Assembly: GCA_902776035.1 (NCBI GenBank)
Contig: CACYOO010000009.1
Location: 1-64,000 of the forward strand
Direction of reading: 5' to 3'
Length of the DNA: 64,000 bases
Source of the DNA: an uncultured bacterium
Lineage (GTDB): Bacteria > Cyanobacteriota > Vampirovibrionia > Gastranaerophilales > Gastranaerophilaceae
Below the pieces are notes generated by a model. The model saw only the letters and a list, made by a program, of their open reading frames with translations, did not search any database and had not been told where the DNA came from. Of the stretch, positions 18,306 to 26,654 are shown piece by piece (within the stretch, counting starts at the first letter, position 1; each line of letters opens with the position of its first letter). A program made the translations under genes and the position numbers.

Positions 18306-18604
18306 TGACTATAAAATTTGATGATTATTTAAATGAAGAATTACAAAACCCTCAATTTCAGCAAAAATGGCTTAGGCAAACCATTATTGAATATATTGAA
18401 GATGGGGACTATAAAGAGTTTTTTAGAGCATTAGAACAGGTGATAAAAGCACGTACAACAGTTAGTGAATTTGCATTACAAATAGGTATGAACAGAGTAC
18501 AATTGGTTGACATATTACATGGAAGAACTAAAACACCAAGTCTTGTAACTATTGGTAAAATATTGTCAGGTTTGGGTTTTACTCTAGATGTTAAATCCGC
18601 ATAA
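18305..18604 (+). CDS. HigA-like HTH antitoxin
   Basis: A 99-aa protein with a helix-turn-helix of the XRE/Cro type near the C-terminal half (SEFALQIGMNRVQLVDILHG) and the family ending KILSGLGFTL. It should bind the toxin and repress the shared promoter. It overlaps the toxin by 1 nt and is followed 3 nt later by a convergent XRE gene. The closest relative in this window is the antitoxin at 24726-25031. Confidence 0.85.
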   Translation: MTIKFDDYLNEELQNPQFQQKWLRQTIIEYIEDGDYKEFFRALEQVIKARTTVSEFALQIGMNRVQLVDILHGRTKTPSLVTIGKILSGLGFTLDVKSA

Positions 18605-18606
18605 TT

Positions 18607-18918
18607 TTATTTTATCGATTTGAATATTTTGTACATTATACGTGTAAGCTCCTCATCTTCAGACATTGCACTGTTCATCTCTTTTAGCAAATCTTCTTTT
18701 GGGGCTAAATATTCATAATTGAACAAATCAAACGGAGTTACTCCAAGTACATCCATTATCTTATTTAAATTTTCAGCAATTGGAAAAACTTTTCCTGTTT
18801 CTATATTACTAAAACTCTTAGTTTCAATACCAATTAATTCTGCAACTTTTTCTTGAGTAAGCCCTTTTGCTTTTCTCAAATCTTTAATTCTTTTACCTAA
18901 AACTTTTTTAATATCCAT
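18607..18918 (-). CDS. XRE-family transcriptional regulator
   Basis: A 103-aa protein with an N-terminal helix-turn-helix (residues about 7-60: LRKAKGLTQEKVAELIGIE, then SFSNIETGKVFP). The rest is a short helical tail, probably for dimerisation. It is closely similar in layout to the XRE protein at 20742-21068. Convergent with the toxin-antitoxin pair. Likely a local repressor of an accessory locus; target unknown. Confidence 0.8.
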   Translation of the reverse strand: MDIKKVLGKRIKDLRKAKGLTQEKVAELIGIETKSFSNIETGKVFPIAENLNKIMDVLGVTPFDLFNYEYLAPKEDLLKEMNSAMSEDEELTRIMYKIFKSIK

Positions 18919-19131
18919 GTAGAAACCTTTTTCTCATTATTAATTGTTTTAGTTTAAAAAATAACCGCTCAATAAGATACTATTTTTCTTGAAATAGTAT
19001 CTTTTGCATGGATAATACCATGTATAAAGTGAAATTTTGATAAAAAATAGTAGTTTGAAAGGGTGAATTATGTGTAAATGCTAATATTTGGAATATGAGT
19101 AATGTTATATTTGTAAATTAAACGATAAAAT

Positions 19132-19350
19132 TTATTCAAAAAAATTTTTTACAGGTACATCAAAGTATTCAGCGATTTCAATAAGTTTTTTCAAACTTAT
19201 AAATCTTTCAAAACGTTCAACATGACCAATAAATTTTGAATTAACATTCAATATTTCAGACAATTTTTCTTGAGAAATATTGGCAGCCAAACGATACTTT
19301 TTAACATTTTTACCGATTGTTCTATAAGTTTCTTCTTGAATACTTGACAT
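19132..19350 (-). CDS. Small XRE-family regulator
   Basis: A 72-aa protein that is little more than one helix-turn-helix domain (RLAANISQEKLSEILNV, then F-I-G-H-V-E-R). The ATG has no Shine-Dalgarno sequence but follows TAAAAT by exactly 6 nt. Two direct repeats TATAAGCAC lie just upstream and could be its operator. Regulatory role inferred from domain only. Confidence 0.75.
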   Translation of the reverse strand: MSSIQEETYRTIGKNVKKYRLAANISQEKLSEILNVNSKFIGHVERFERFISLKKLIEIAEYFDVPVKNFFE

Positions 19351-19400
19351 TCTTATATTTTATAAACTATACTTTATAAGCACCACTGCTATATAAGCAC
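19351..19400 (-). promoter_or_regulatory. Promoter and candidate operator of the 72-aa XRE gene
   Basis: TAAAAT (19357-19362) lies 6 nt before the ATG. The 9-bp direct repeat TATAAGCAC occurs at 19375-19383 and 19392-19400, 17 bp apart, covering the -35 region. This spacing suits binding of two repressor dimers, plausibly autoregulation. Confidence 0.4.
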
Positions 19401-19469
19401 TATTTAGTATTAGTTTAAAAATGAGGTTAGAATGATAGAAAAAGACTGTAAAAAAAGTTTAATAAAAAA

Positions 19470-19679
19470 TTATTTTAGTAAATCTATTGTTTTTATATTA
19501 AAATAATTTGCAATTTTATCCAGCTTATCAATTGTAATATTAATTGAACTTTTTTCTAATTTACTTATATAAGAATTATCAAATCCCAATATCAATGAAA
19601 GTTCTTCTTTTTTAAGATTATGTGATTTTCGATATTTACATACATTAATGGCAATTTTTTCTCTGCTATATTGATTCAT
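19470..19679 (-). CDS. Small XRE-family regulator
   Basis: A 69-aa single helix-turn-helix protein (KSHNLKKEELSLILGFDNS followed by Y-I-S-K-L-E-K). A weak GGA lies upstream of the ATG. It is similar in size to the neighbouring 72-aa regulator, but the two are not close copies. Probably a local repressor. Confidence 0.7.
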   Translation of the reverse strand: MNQYSREKIAINVCKYRKSHNLKKEELSLILGFDNSYISKLEKSSINITIDKLDKIANYFNIKTIDLLK

Positions 19680-19790
19680 GTTCCAATTTTGATTTATATT
19701 ACTATTTTATAACAGGAATGACATTCCATTTTTGGGGTATATGTTGGATTAAATATATTAACAGTAATAAAAATAAAGGAGTAAGTAAAA

Positions 19791-20144
19791 ATGAGTGATA
19801 ACAAAAAAGAATACAAAAAGACAATATTGATTGACTTGGATGGGGTATTAAATACTTATATGGGGAATTTTGACAAGAATGTTATACCTCCGATAAAAAG
19901 TGGTGCGAAAGAGTTTTTGGAAAAATTATATCAAAATTATGATTTAAGATTATTTACAACAAGAAACAAATTATTAGCATCAAAATGGCTGATTGAAAAT
20001 GAAATAGACAAGTATTTTTCGGACATTACCAATGTAAAAGAGTTAAGTTACCTTATAATTGATGACAGATGTATAAAATTTACGGGCGACTATGAAAAAT
20101 TAACTGATAATATTGAAAAATTCAAACCCTGGTTTAAAGAATAA
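19791..20144 (+). CDS. HAD-superfamily phosphatase-like protein
   Basis: A 117-aa compact HAD fold. Motif I is DLDGVL near residue 16 (nucleophile Asp and general acid Asp both present), motif II is the TT of LFTTRN near residue 60, and a motif IV-like LIIDDR with two Asp is near residue 95. The lack of a cap domain and the small size resemble phage or accessory HAD phosphatases acting on nucleotides or polynucleotide ends; substrate unknown. AAAGGAG precedes the ATG at good distance. Confidence 0.75.
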   Translation: MSDNKKEYKKTILIDLDGVLNTYMGNFDKNVIPPIKSGAKEFLEKLYQNYDLRLFTTRNKLLASKWLIENEIDKYFSDITNVKELSYLIIDDRCIKFTGDYEKLTDNIEKFKPWFKE

Positions 20145-20149
20145 ACATT

Positions 20150-20587
20150 TTAAATTTTGTTACACTTACAATCGGAATACGGGCATTTGCAGTTTTGATT
20201 AATATGTAAAACATTCGGGGTTATGTATTCTGCATCAAAACAGTATTTTTCAGCAAGTCGTTTTACCCTGTTAAAATATACCATTTGTTTTGCCGGATTT
20301 TCAAGTATCAAAACTACCATCGCTTTTTTACCTGTCATTTCTTCATAATGTAGTGCCTGTCCTATACTTTCTGCCCATTTATTTGCAAAGTCAAATTCTA
20401 CCGCATGATATTTAGTAAGACAGTCAACCCTTGTATAATCTTTGTTTTCATATTCTTCAATTCCTGAATGGGCTGAACACCATGCATGTTGATAAGAAGA
20501 TTCGCTATGTTCATGTGAAACTGCATCTGCATTTTTTATTGCAAATAATAATAAAAATAAAACAGTTAAAATCTTAGTATACTTCAT
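20150..20587 (-). CDS. Secreted restriction-endonuclease-fold-like protein
   Basis: A 145-aa protein with a signal peptide (to about residue 22). The body contains a WCSAHSG segment, a VDCLT strand, then a long EFDFANKWAESIGQALHY helix and MVVLILE strand. The E-x-D...K-W-x-E-S-I-G-Q-A-L-x-Y pattern is one I associate with small PD-(D/E)xK-like proteins of unknown function; this is recall, not a search. Four C-terminal cysteines (CKCPYSDCKC) follow. A secreted member could act on extracellular DNA. The ATG lies 6 nt behind TAGAAT without a Shine-Dalgarno sequence. Confidence 0.55.
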   Translation of the reverse strand: MKYTKILTVLFLLLFAIKNADAVSHEHSESSYQHAWCSAHSGIEEYENKDYTRVDCLTKYHAVEFDFANKWAESIGQALHYEEMTGKKAMVVLILENPAKQMVYFNRVKRLAEKYCFDAEYITPNVLHINQNCKCPYSDCKCNKI

Positions 20588-20599
20588 TAGAGTATTCTA
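20588..20599 (-). promoter_or_regulatory. -10 element with leaderless spacing before the secreted protein gene
   Basis: On the minus strand TAGAAT (20594-20599) is followed by ACTCTA and then ATG. No extended TG is present and the -35 is poor, so this is weaker than the other cases. Confidence 0.35.
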
Positions 20600-20621
20600 C
20601 ACTATTTAAAACCTATTTTCT

Positions 20622-20654
20622 ACTAGTCATCTATCTTAAGGAAGATGTACTAGT
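20622..20654. promoter_or_regulatory. Imperfect palindrome between divergent genes
   Basis: ACTAGT repeats in inverted orientation at 20622-20627 and 20649-20654, with inner arms ATCT/AGAT. It lies between the divergent secreted-protein gene and the XRE gene at 20742, so an operator for that XRE protein is plausible. Confidence 0.35.
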
Positions 20655-20741
20655 GCAAATATTATTTATTATATATCAAAATATGCGATAGTTGGTCGTT
20701 TTTAATAAAATATTTACTTTATAAAATTTTATAAGGTTAAA

Positions 20742-21068
20742 ATGGTAGATATAAGTAAGAAATTTGGTAAGAGATTACAAGAAATAAGAAAATTAAGAGG
20801 TTTAACTCAAGCACAGTTAGCCGAACTTGTTGATGTAGAAACTGCAACTATTTCAAGAATAGAGCGTGGTGTTCGTTTTCCTCAAAAGGAAAACTTGGAG
20901 CTTATTGCAGAAAAACTGGATGTTAAAATAAAAGATTTGTTTGATTTTTCTCACTGTGAAGACAAGAAAAAGTTATTAGCCGATATTCAAAACATGATAA
21001 ATATGGCTAAAACAAAAGATTTGCAATACATTCATAAAATGATGACTATTTATTTTGAAAATAAATAA
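20742..21068 (+). CDS. XRE-family transcriptional regulator
   Basis: A 108-aa protein with an N-terminal helix-turn-helix (IRKLRGLTQAQLAELVDVE followed by TISRIERGVRFP) and a helical tail starting with LFDFSHCEDKK. It resembles the 103-aa regulator at 18607-18918 in both halves, suggesting a paralog. Short AAGG upstream of ATG. Target unknown; it is divergent from the secreted endonuclease-like gene. Confidence 0.8.
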   Translation: MVDISKKFGKRLQEIRKLRGLTQAQLAELVDVETATISRIERGVRFPQKENLELIAEKLDVKIKDLFDFSHCEDKKKLLADIQNMINMAKTKDLQYIHKMMTIYFENK

Positions 21069-21095
21069 GAGTTTATAATTTAAAGAATCTTTTTA

Positions 21096-21180
21096 TGTCA
21101 TATTGAGGACATAGTCTGAAATATCTCACGTGGTGATGTTATAAAGAAATTCTTCGTGCTTTTTCCTCAAGAATGGCGGA
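21096..21180. repeat. Dispersed palindromic repeat, copy 2
   Basis: TGTCATATTGAGGACATAG at one end and CCTCAAGAATGGCGGA at the other, with inner GAAATATCTC and AAATTCTTCG, align with the element at 17002-17090. It lies 27 bp behind the XRE stop codon. The remaining bases of the 21069-21345 gap hold the gdhA promoter. Confidence 0.55.
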
Positions 21181-21290
21181 AAACTTCACCCCCTCTGTTT
21201 ATACTCCATACGGGAAAGAAATTTAATTTTATTTTCTGAAAAAATTTTGTTATATAAAATTATTAAATTTTAAATTATTTTAATGGAATA

Positions 21291-22698
<1,408 letters not shown>

Positions 22699-22721
22699 AA
22701 CCTTAAGTCGATTGTAGAATT

Positions 22722-23297
22722 ATGGATAACGAAAACGAGAATTTGTTCAACCCTAAATGGGAAAAACATGGATATATACAGGTTTATACAGGCGACGGTA
22801 AAGGTAAAACAACCGCTTCATTAGGGCTTTGTATGCGAGCTTTAGGCAGAAAATGGAAAGTCTTGCTTATTATGTTTACAAAGGGTGGTAATGATTATGG
22901 AGAGTTAGTATCATTCAAAAACCTTTCTCCAAAAATCTCAAAACAGCTGACTATTGTACAGGCAGGTTTGGATAGAATTGTATATAAAAATAACAGTAAT
23001 GAACTTGATAAAAGAGCCATACAAAGTGGTTGGGATATTGTTAAAGAGGCGGTTAAGAATAATTCTTACAATATGATTATCATGGATGAGGCGAATATAG
23101 CAATAGACTTAGGGTTGATAGATTTAAATGAAATGCTGGATGTTTTAAAAAGCAAACCTGAAGAAATGGAAATAGTTTTAACCGGCAGAAATGCAAAGCC
23201 CGAAATAGTAGAACTTGCACATCTTGTATCAGAGATAAAACCAATAAAACACTATTGGGATACAGGTGTAATGGCAAGAGAGGGTATTGAATTCTAA
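22722..23297 (+). CDS. cobO: Cob(I)alamin adenosyltransferase, CobO/BtuR type
   Basis: A 191-aa P-loop ATP:corrinoid adenosyltransferase. The modified Walker A is GDGKGKTTASLG near residue 25, and MDEANIAIDLG is the Walker B-like segment. The family ending is IKHYWDTGVMAREGIEF. It makes adenosylcobalamin from cob(I)alamin. Likely co-transcribed with gdhA. Its stop overlaps the stop of the convergent 86-aa gene by 4 nt. Confidence 0.95.
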   Translation: MDNENENLFNPKWEKHGYIQVYTGDGKGKTTASLGLCMRALGRKWKVLLIMFTKGGNDYGELVSFKNLSPKISKQLTIVQAGLDRIVYKNNSNELDKRAIQSGWDIVKEAVKNNSYNMIIMDEANIAIDLGLIDLNEMLDVLKSKPEEMEIVLTGRNAKPEIVELAHLVSEIKPIKHYWDTGVMAREGIEF

Positions 23298-23554
23298 TCT
23301 TTTTTAGCAGACGGAAGATTACAAGACATTTCTGCAAGAACTCTTTGTACATCTGCTCCGCCGAATATTACTTCCAATAACATATCTTTTTGAATCATTG
23401 TTGTTTCTTGATATTCCATTGTATCAGCATTAATAATATTAAATTCAAAAAAATCTTCACCAACATGCACTAATTTTACATATTCATTTCCGCCAACCCA
23501 CTTTGCAAACATGTATTGACCTTCAAACATTTTTAATCTATCACTAAATCTCAT
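23294..23554 (-). CDS. Small conserved-looking hypothetical protein
   Basis: An 86-aa soluble protein with alternating beta-strand pattern in the first 60 residues (MFAKWVGGNEYVKLVHVGEDFFEF) and a helix after it; one Cys near the C-terminus. The shape suggests a small beta-barrel (SH3-like) fold, by eye only. AGGA precedes ATG. Function unknown. Its 3' end overlaps that of cobO. Confidence 0.6.
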   Translation of the reverse strand: MRFSDRLKMFEGQYMFAKWVGGNEYVKLVHVGEDFFEFNIINADTMEYQETTMIQKDMLLEVIFGGADVQRVLAEMSCNLPSAKKD

Positions 23555-23635
23555 ACGCTATCCTATAATTACCTGACTCACTTACAATAATATATTAGTG
23601 ATATTTTTATATAAGTCAAAATTTTCGAAAAGTTT

Positions 23636-24259
23636 TTATGATAATTGGTATAGGAAGCATTGTCCTACAATGTAGTCAATATCCTTTTGTGCAATATCTG
23701 TTAAAACAAATGCGTGGTAAAATTCCGGTTTTGCATTTTGAGAAACTGCTCTTGAATAAACATATTCAGCATGAGTATTTATAATATGATTAGGAAAACT
23801 GATTTCTACTTCAATATTTTCATAAGGCAGGAAAGGTTTTGTATTGGATATACAAATACCTTTTCCGCAAATATTTACGGTTTCACCTTCAAGAATGTCC
23901 GTTTTTGATGTTCTTTTTACGGACATTTTATACGGAATATTCAAATTAGCCCTAAAGTATTCTCTGCGTTGTGTAATTTTGTTTTGAGAAGGATATGCTA
24001 TAGCATATAAAGTTGTTCCATTCTCCTGTAATACGTCTATAACTTTTGATATAGAATTATATATACCATTTTCCGTAAATACATTAAGATTTAATTGAGT
24101 ACCGATTTCAGGGATAGCTTCGGGTTCGTTTATAGGATAAATGAACATTTTATCCGGCAGAATATTTCTTATTTTACATATAATCCTGTGAGTATATGTT
24201 TGGTCATGAAATTCTACTTCAAAAGACTTAAGATTTTTATATTCTTCAAAAATATTCAC
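23636..24259 (-). CDS. PilZ-domain c-di-GMP effector (YcgR-like layout)
   Basis: A 207-aa protein. The N-terminal half resembles the YcgR-type beta domain; the C-terminal half is a PilZ domain with the c-di-GMP motif RREYFR (R-x-x-x-R) near residue 104 and the second motif N-I-C-G-K-G in place of D/N-x-S-x-x-G. The start is GTG at 24257-24259 with AGGAG 9 nt upstream. A longer open frame to 24496 exists, but its first 80 codons run antisense through tRNA-Leu, so it is not used. Binds c-di-GMP and probably alters motility or envelope output. Confidence 0.82.
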   Translation of the reverse strand: MNIFEEYKNLKSFEVEFHDQTYTHRIICKIRNILPDKMFIYPINEPEAIPEIGTQLNLNVFTENGIYNSISKVIDVLQENGTTLYAIAYPSQNKITQRREYFRANLNIPYKMSVKRTSKTDILEGETVNICGKGICISNTKPFLPYENIEVEISFPNHIINTHAEYVYSRAVSQNAKPEFYHAFVLTDIAQKDIDYIVGQCFLYQLS

Positions 24260-24360
24260 TTTTATAAACTCCTGTTCAGTTAATAATATAATTAAACAAT
24301 AAAAAATAAAATATGTAAACATTGACAATGTTGAGATTTTGCTGTAGATTAAAGATACAA

Positions 24361-24443
24361 GGGCTTGTGGCGAAATGGTAGACGCGCTAGTCTTAGGAAC
24401 TAGTGTCATTGGCGTGAGAGTTCGAGTCTCTCCGAGCCCACCA
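24361..24443 (+). tRNA. tRNA-Leu (UAG anticodon)
   Basis: A full cloverleaf: acceptor GGGCTTG/CGAGCCC, D-arm GCG/CGC, anticodon stem CTAGT/ACTAG with TAG at 24394-24396, a long variable arm as expected for tRNA-Leu, T-arm GAGAG/CTCTC around TTCGAGT, and an encoded CCA at 24441-24443. It reads CUA-type Leu codons. Confidence 0.96.
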
Positions 24444-24480
24444 TAAAACAGAGAATAACATTTGTTATTCTCTGTTTTAT
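24443..24480 (+). terminator. Perfect 18-bp hairpin behind tRNA-Leu
   Basis: An 18-nt arm (24443-24460) and its exact complement (24463-24480) flank a 2-nt loop. It serves as the tRNA 3' terminator. Its right arm overlaps the first copy of the 37-bp direct repeat, so integration used the end of this terminator. Confidence 0.75.
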
Positions 24481-24505
24481 ATTGAAGATTATACATACGA
24501 GAACT
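24469..24505. repeat. 37-bp direct repeat, left copy (candidate attachment site)
   Basis: Matches 25422-25458 at 36 of 37 positions (A versus G at position 18). It begins inside the tRNA terminator stem. Together the two copies bracket 916 bp holding a toxin-antitoxin pair and a gene remnant, the layout of a small integrated cassette. Confidence 0.75.
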
Positions 24506-24536
24506 TTTTTAGGTTCGAATATCTAAAAAGTGATGA

Positions 24537-24725
24537 TATTATGCAAAATATGAAACAGAAAAACTTGAAGGGATAAGAAAGGATTGGCAATATTTATACA
24601 ACAAACATAATTATACATTGACTTTAGAAAATGCTCAAGAAATTGATTTATATGTCAAAGGATTAATTAGATTGTTGAATATGGAAAAAGAAAGGAAAAT
24701 TTTAGAGCAAGAAGATAACGAATAA
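24537..24725 (+). pseudogene. 5'-truncated open frame inside the repeat-bracketed cassette
   Basis: An open frame with no start codon runs from about 24543 to TAA at 24723-24725 and codes for about 60 hydrophilic residues (e.g. EGIRKDWQYLYNKHNYTL, later QEIDLYVKGL). It reads like the C-terminal end of a real helical protein cut off at its 5' side near the left repeat. Family not recognised; it may be a remnant of the element that carried the cassette. Confidence 0.45.
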
Positions 24726-25031
24726 TTACGCAACCATTAAACTAAAACCTAATTCCTTTAATATTTTCGCAACAGTCTGAATTTTTGGCTCTTTCTTTGA
24801 TTGAAAAATGTTATACAAGTTTGTTCTTGATAAACCTGTTTTACTTGCAAATTCCGATAATGTTCCTTGTGCTTTTACTACATATTCTAAAGAACGATAA
24901 AATGCATTAAAATCACCCTCTTCAATATAGAGTTCTAATGCTGCATTTAAATATGCTTTTATATCTTCAGGGGTTTTTAGGTACTGTTCCATTACTTGTT
25001 CGATTGATGTTGAATTTTTATATTTAGCCAT
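24726..25031 (-). CDS. HigA-like HTH antitoxin (second pair)
   Basis: A 101-aa protein with the same layout as the antitoxin at 18305-18604: acidic helical N-terminus (GDFNAFYRSLEYVVKAQGT) and a C-terminal helix-turn-helix (SEFASKTGLSRTNLYNIF) ending KILKELGFSL. It overlaps the toxin by 8 nt and ends directly at the plus-strand remnant. It should neutralise the toxin and repress the shared promoter. Confidence 0.85.
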   Translation of the reverse strand: MAKYKNSTSIEQVMEQYLKTPEDIKAYLNAALELYIEEGDFNAFYRSLEYVVKAQGTLSEFASKTGLSRTNLYNIFQSKKEPKIQTVAKILKELGFSLMVA

Positions 25032-25347
25032 TTTGATTTTGCCTCCAATTTTCTAAATATTCTTTAGCTTTTTTAATATCATTTGGTTGCGATTTCTTAT
25101 CACCTGCATTTATTAAAAGAATTACAATGTTATCAATTTCAGAATAATATATTCTATACCCGCTTCCAAATTTAAAACGAAATTCAGAAATTTCACTATC
25201 AAGTTTTTTATAATCTCCTAAATTTCCTTCCTGTATTCTTGCCAATCTTGCATAAATTCTTGCTTTATTTAGAGAATCAAGTGAATTCATCCATTCCAGA
25301 ACAGGAATTTTACCATTATTGTGAGTATAAAATAAAATTTCTTTCAT
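25024..25347 (-). CDS. RelE/HigB-type toxin (second pair)
   Basis: A 107-aa Gp49/HigB-like toxin with PVLEWMNSL near the start and the F-R-F-K-F-G-S-G-Y-R-I-Y-Y strand, paralogous to the 17973-18305 toxin. The start is set at ATG 25345-25347 because it lies exactly 6 nt after TACAAT, the -10 of a good promoter; the open frame goes on 14 codons further upstream, through that promoter. Confidence 0.85.
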   Translation of the reverse strand: MKEILFYTHNNGKIPVLEWMNSLDSLNKARIYARLARIQEGNLGDYKKLDSEISEFRFKFGSGYRIYYSEIDNIVILLINAGDKKSQPNDIKKAKEYLENWRQNQNG

Positions 25348-25353
25348 ATTTAC

Positions 25354-25382
25354 ATTGTAAACTATAGTGAACAATAAATCAA
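25354..25382 (-). promoter_or_regulatory. Promoter of the second toxin-antitoxin pair
   Basis: On the minus strand TTGATT (25377-25382), 17 nt, TACAAT (25354-25359), then 6 nt to the toxin ATG. The spacing is identical to the promoter of the first pair at 17938-17972, and no ribosome binding site lies between. Confidence 0.65.
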
Positions 25383-25421
25383 CTGACAAATTTTAAAATA
25401 AATTTCAATTTTTTAATATTA

Positions 25422-25458
25422 TCTCTGTTTTATATTGAGGATTATACATACGAGAACT
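25422..25458. repeat. 37-bp direct repeat, right copy (candidate attachment site)
   Basis: Second copy of the 24469-24505 repeat. A small hairpin (ACCAAAC/GTTTGGT, 25460-25476) follows directly. The stretch 25477-25600 contains no gene that I can support. Confidence 0.75.
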
Positions 25459-25617
25459 CACCAAACGTAGTTTGGTATTAGTTCGAGCGGATTTTTTGCA
25501 GAGTGCGGAGGTTCTTTAACAAGAATTTTTACATAGTTTGCATAATAATTCGAAATTTAATTTAATTTAACTATAATTTCTTTATTTAATTAATATATTT
25601 ATGATAGAATACTTTTT

Positions 25618-25728
25618 ATGTGTAAATGTAAAAAAAGAATTGAATTTATTGATATTATAAAAGCATTAGCCATAATACTTGTAGTTATAGGTCATACAAG
25701 TCCTAATGTAAAAGAACACATGAAATGA
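25618..25728 (+). pseudogene. N-terminal fragment of an acyltransferase-3 family protein
   Basis: 36 codons from ATG 25618 to TGA 25728. The peptide RIEFIDIIKALAIILVVIGH is the classic first helix and His motif of membrane acyltransferase-3 (OafA/NodX-like) proteins; the frame then stops. It still has its promoter, TGATAGAAT 7 nt before ATG. The matching C-terminal part is at about 49.63-50.22 kb in the same orientation, so one gene seems to have been split. Confidence 0.75.
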
Positions 25729-25854
25729 TTTCTTGTAACACTTGGTTTGATTATTTAGGGCAAAAGGTTTCGTAAAATTAAAAACATTTTTCGGAATATA
25801 AACAGATAGAAATTAGACAAAATTTCTTCAATTTAGACAAGTCATTCTTTGTGA

Positions 25855-25866
25855 TAAAATAGCAAT
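25855..25866 (+). promoter_or_regulatory. Extended -10 with leaderless spacing
   Basis: TGA-TAAAAT ends at 25860, six nucleotides before ATG 25867. No Shine-Dalgarno sequence is present. Confidence 0.5.
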
Positions 25867-26484
25867 ATGAGTAGTATTGTTTATGAACCTTTAAAATTAA
25901 TGAGAAAAGACGGCAAAATGGTTGATGCCGTTTATTACAACAATGCTGATATAGAAAACGTTGAGATTTTAAATATTAAAGAGCTTAAGTTTGAGGGGAA
26001 ATCAGTAAAGGATATTAAAAAAGCAGATATTCATAATGCGGTTTTTAAAAATGAAGATAAAATCTATGTGCAAAATAACAAAACTAAAATGGTTGCAGGT
26101 TTATCAAAAAAGCATTTGAATAAAATCATATCAACAATTTTTACTCGTGATATTGAAAGCAGATACGCTTATATAAAGAAAGAATTAATATCTAATGTTG
26201 ATACAATATTCTATAAATCAATTCCTATCTTAAGACATAACGAACTTAAAAGACCTTTATTATTTGATACTCAAATCATTCATAGATTTGCAGTACCAAT
26301 AAAAATTGGTGGTTTATTCTTTTTAGCAATGATTACAGTAAAAGAAAGACTTGATTATAAAGAGGTTATGATTGATGAATTTTCAATCTATGATTTATAC
26401 TCAAAACATAGCGATATCGAAAATAATTGTGATATAAACTTACTAATCGATTTTGTTAAAGAAAACCTTTTATCAATATACTAA
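25867..26484 (+). CDS. Phage-type PBECR/LPD3-like nuclease-domain protein
   Basis: A 205-aa soluble protein. The C-terminal half (about residues 80-195), with RYAYIKKELISNV, then IIHRFAVPIKIGGLFFLAMITVKE and SIYDLYSK, resembles the barnase-EndoU-colicin-RelE-like domains found in phage polyvalent and MuF-associated proteins. I base this on recalled pattern, so the family name is tentative. It could be a toxin delivered or expressed by the phage. It is on the plus strand at the left edge of the island, opposite to all other island genes. Confidence 0.5.
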   Translation: MSSIVYEPLKLMRKDGKMVDAVYYNNADIENVEILNIKELKFEGKSVKDIKKADIHNAVFKNEDKIYVQNNKTKMVAGLSKKHLNKIISTIFTRDIESRYAYIKKELISNVDTIFYKSIPILRHNELKRPLLFDTQIIHRFAVPIKIGGLFFLAMITVKERLDYKEVMIDEFSIYDLYSKHSDIENNCDINLLIDFVKENLLSIY

Positions 26485-26493
26485 TAAAAGAAA

Positions 26494-26564
26494 AACATCT
26501 AGTAGTTCCTCTACGGCTTCTGCAAGAATTAATCTTGTGACCTTCCGTAGCCATACCAGATGTT
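26494..26564. ncRNA. 71-nt two-stem imperfect hairpin, possible structured RNA
   Basis: Paired segments from outside in: AACATCT/AGATGTT, GTA/TAC, CTACGG/CCGTAG, CAAGA/TCTTG around a 5-nt loop, with internal loops between. It lies between the stop of the plus-strand nuclease-domain gene and the convergent end of the caspase module. No T-tract follows, so it is not a plain terminator. It matches no riboswitch or ribozyme consensus that I can recall. Confidence 0.4.
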
Positions 26565-26654
26565 ACTTACATTATTTACGATAAACCCTGTTTTGTCAAG
26601 ATATAAAGACTAAAATATTGTTCTGTTTTCTATCTTTGGAATGAATAATATTTT

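Noticed and set aside
24260-24496. N-terminal extension of the PilZ protein frame
   Set aside because: The extra codons run antisense through tRNA-Leu and give the well-known false peptide pattern GLGETRTLTP. A GTG start with AGGAG at 24259 fits the PilZ/YcgR domain.
24537-24725. Intact small gene next to the second toxin-antitoxin pair
   Set aside because: No start codon follows the in-frame stops at 24537-24542, so it is treated as a 5'-truncated remnant.
26494-26564. Known riboswitch or self-cleaving ribozyme
   Set aside because: No hammerhead, twister, HDV-like or common riboswitch core could be matched by eye on either strand.
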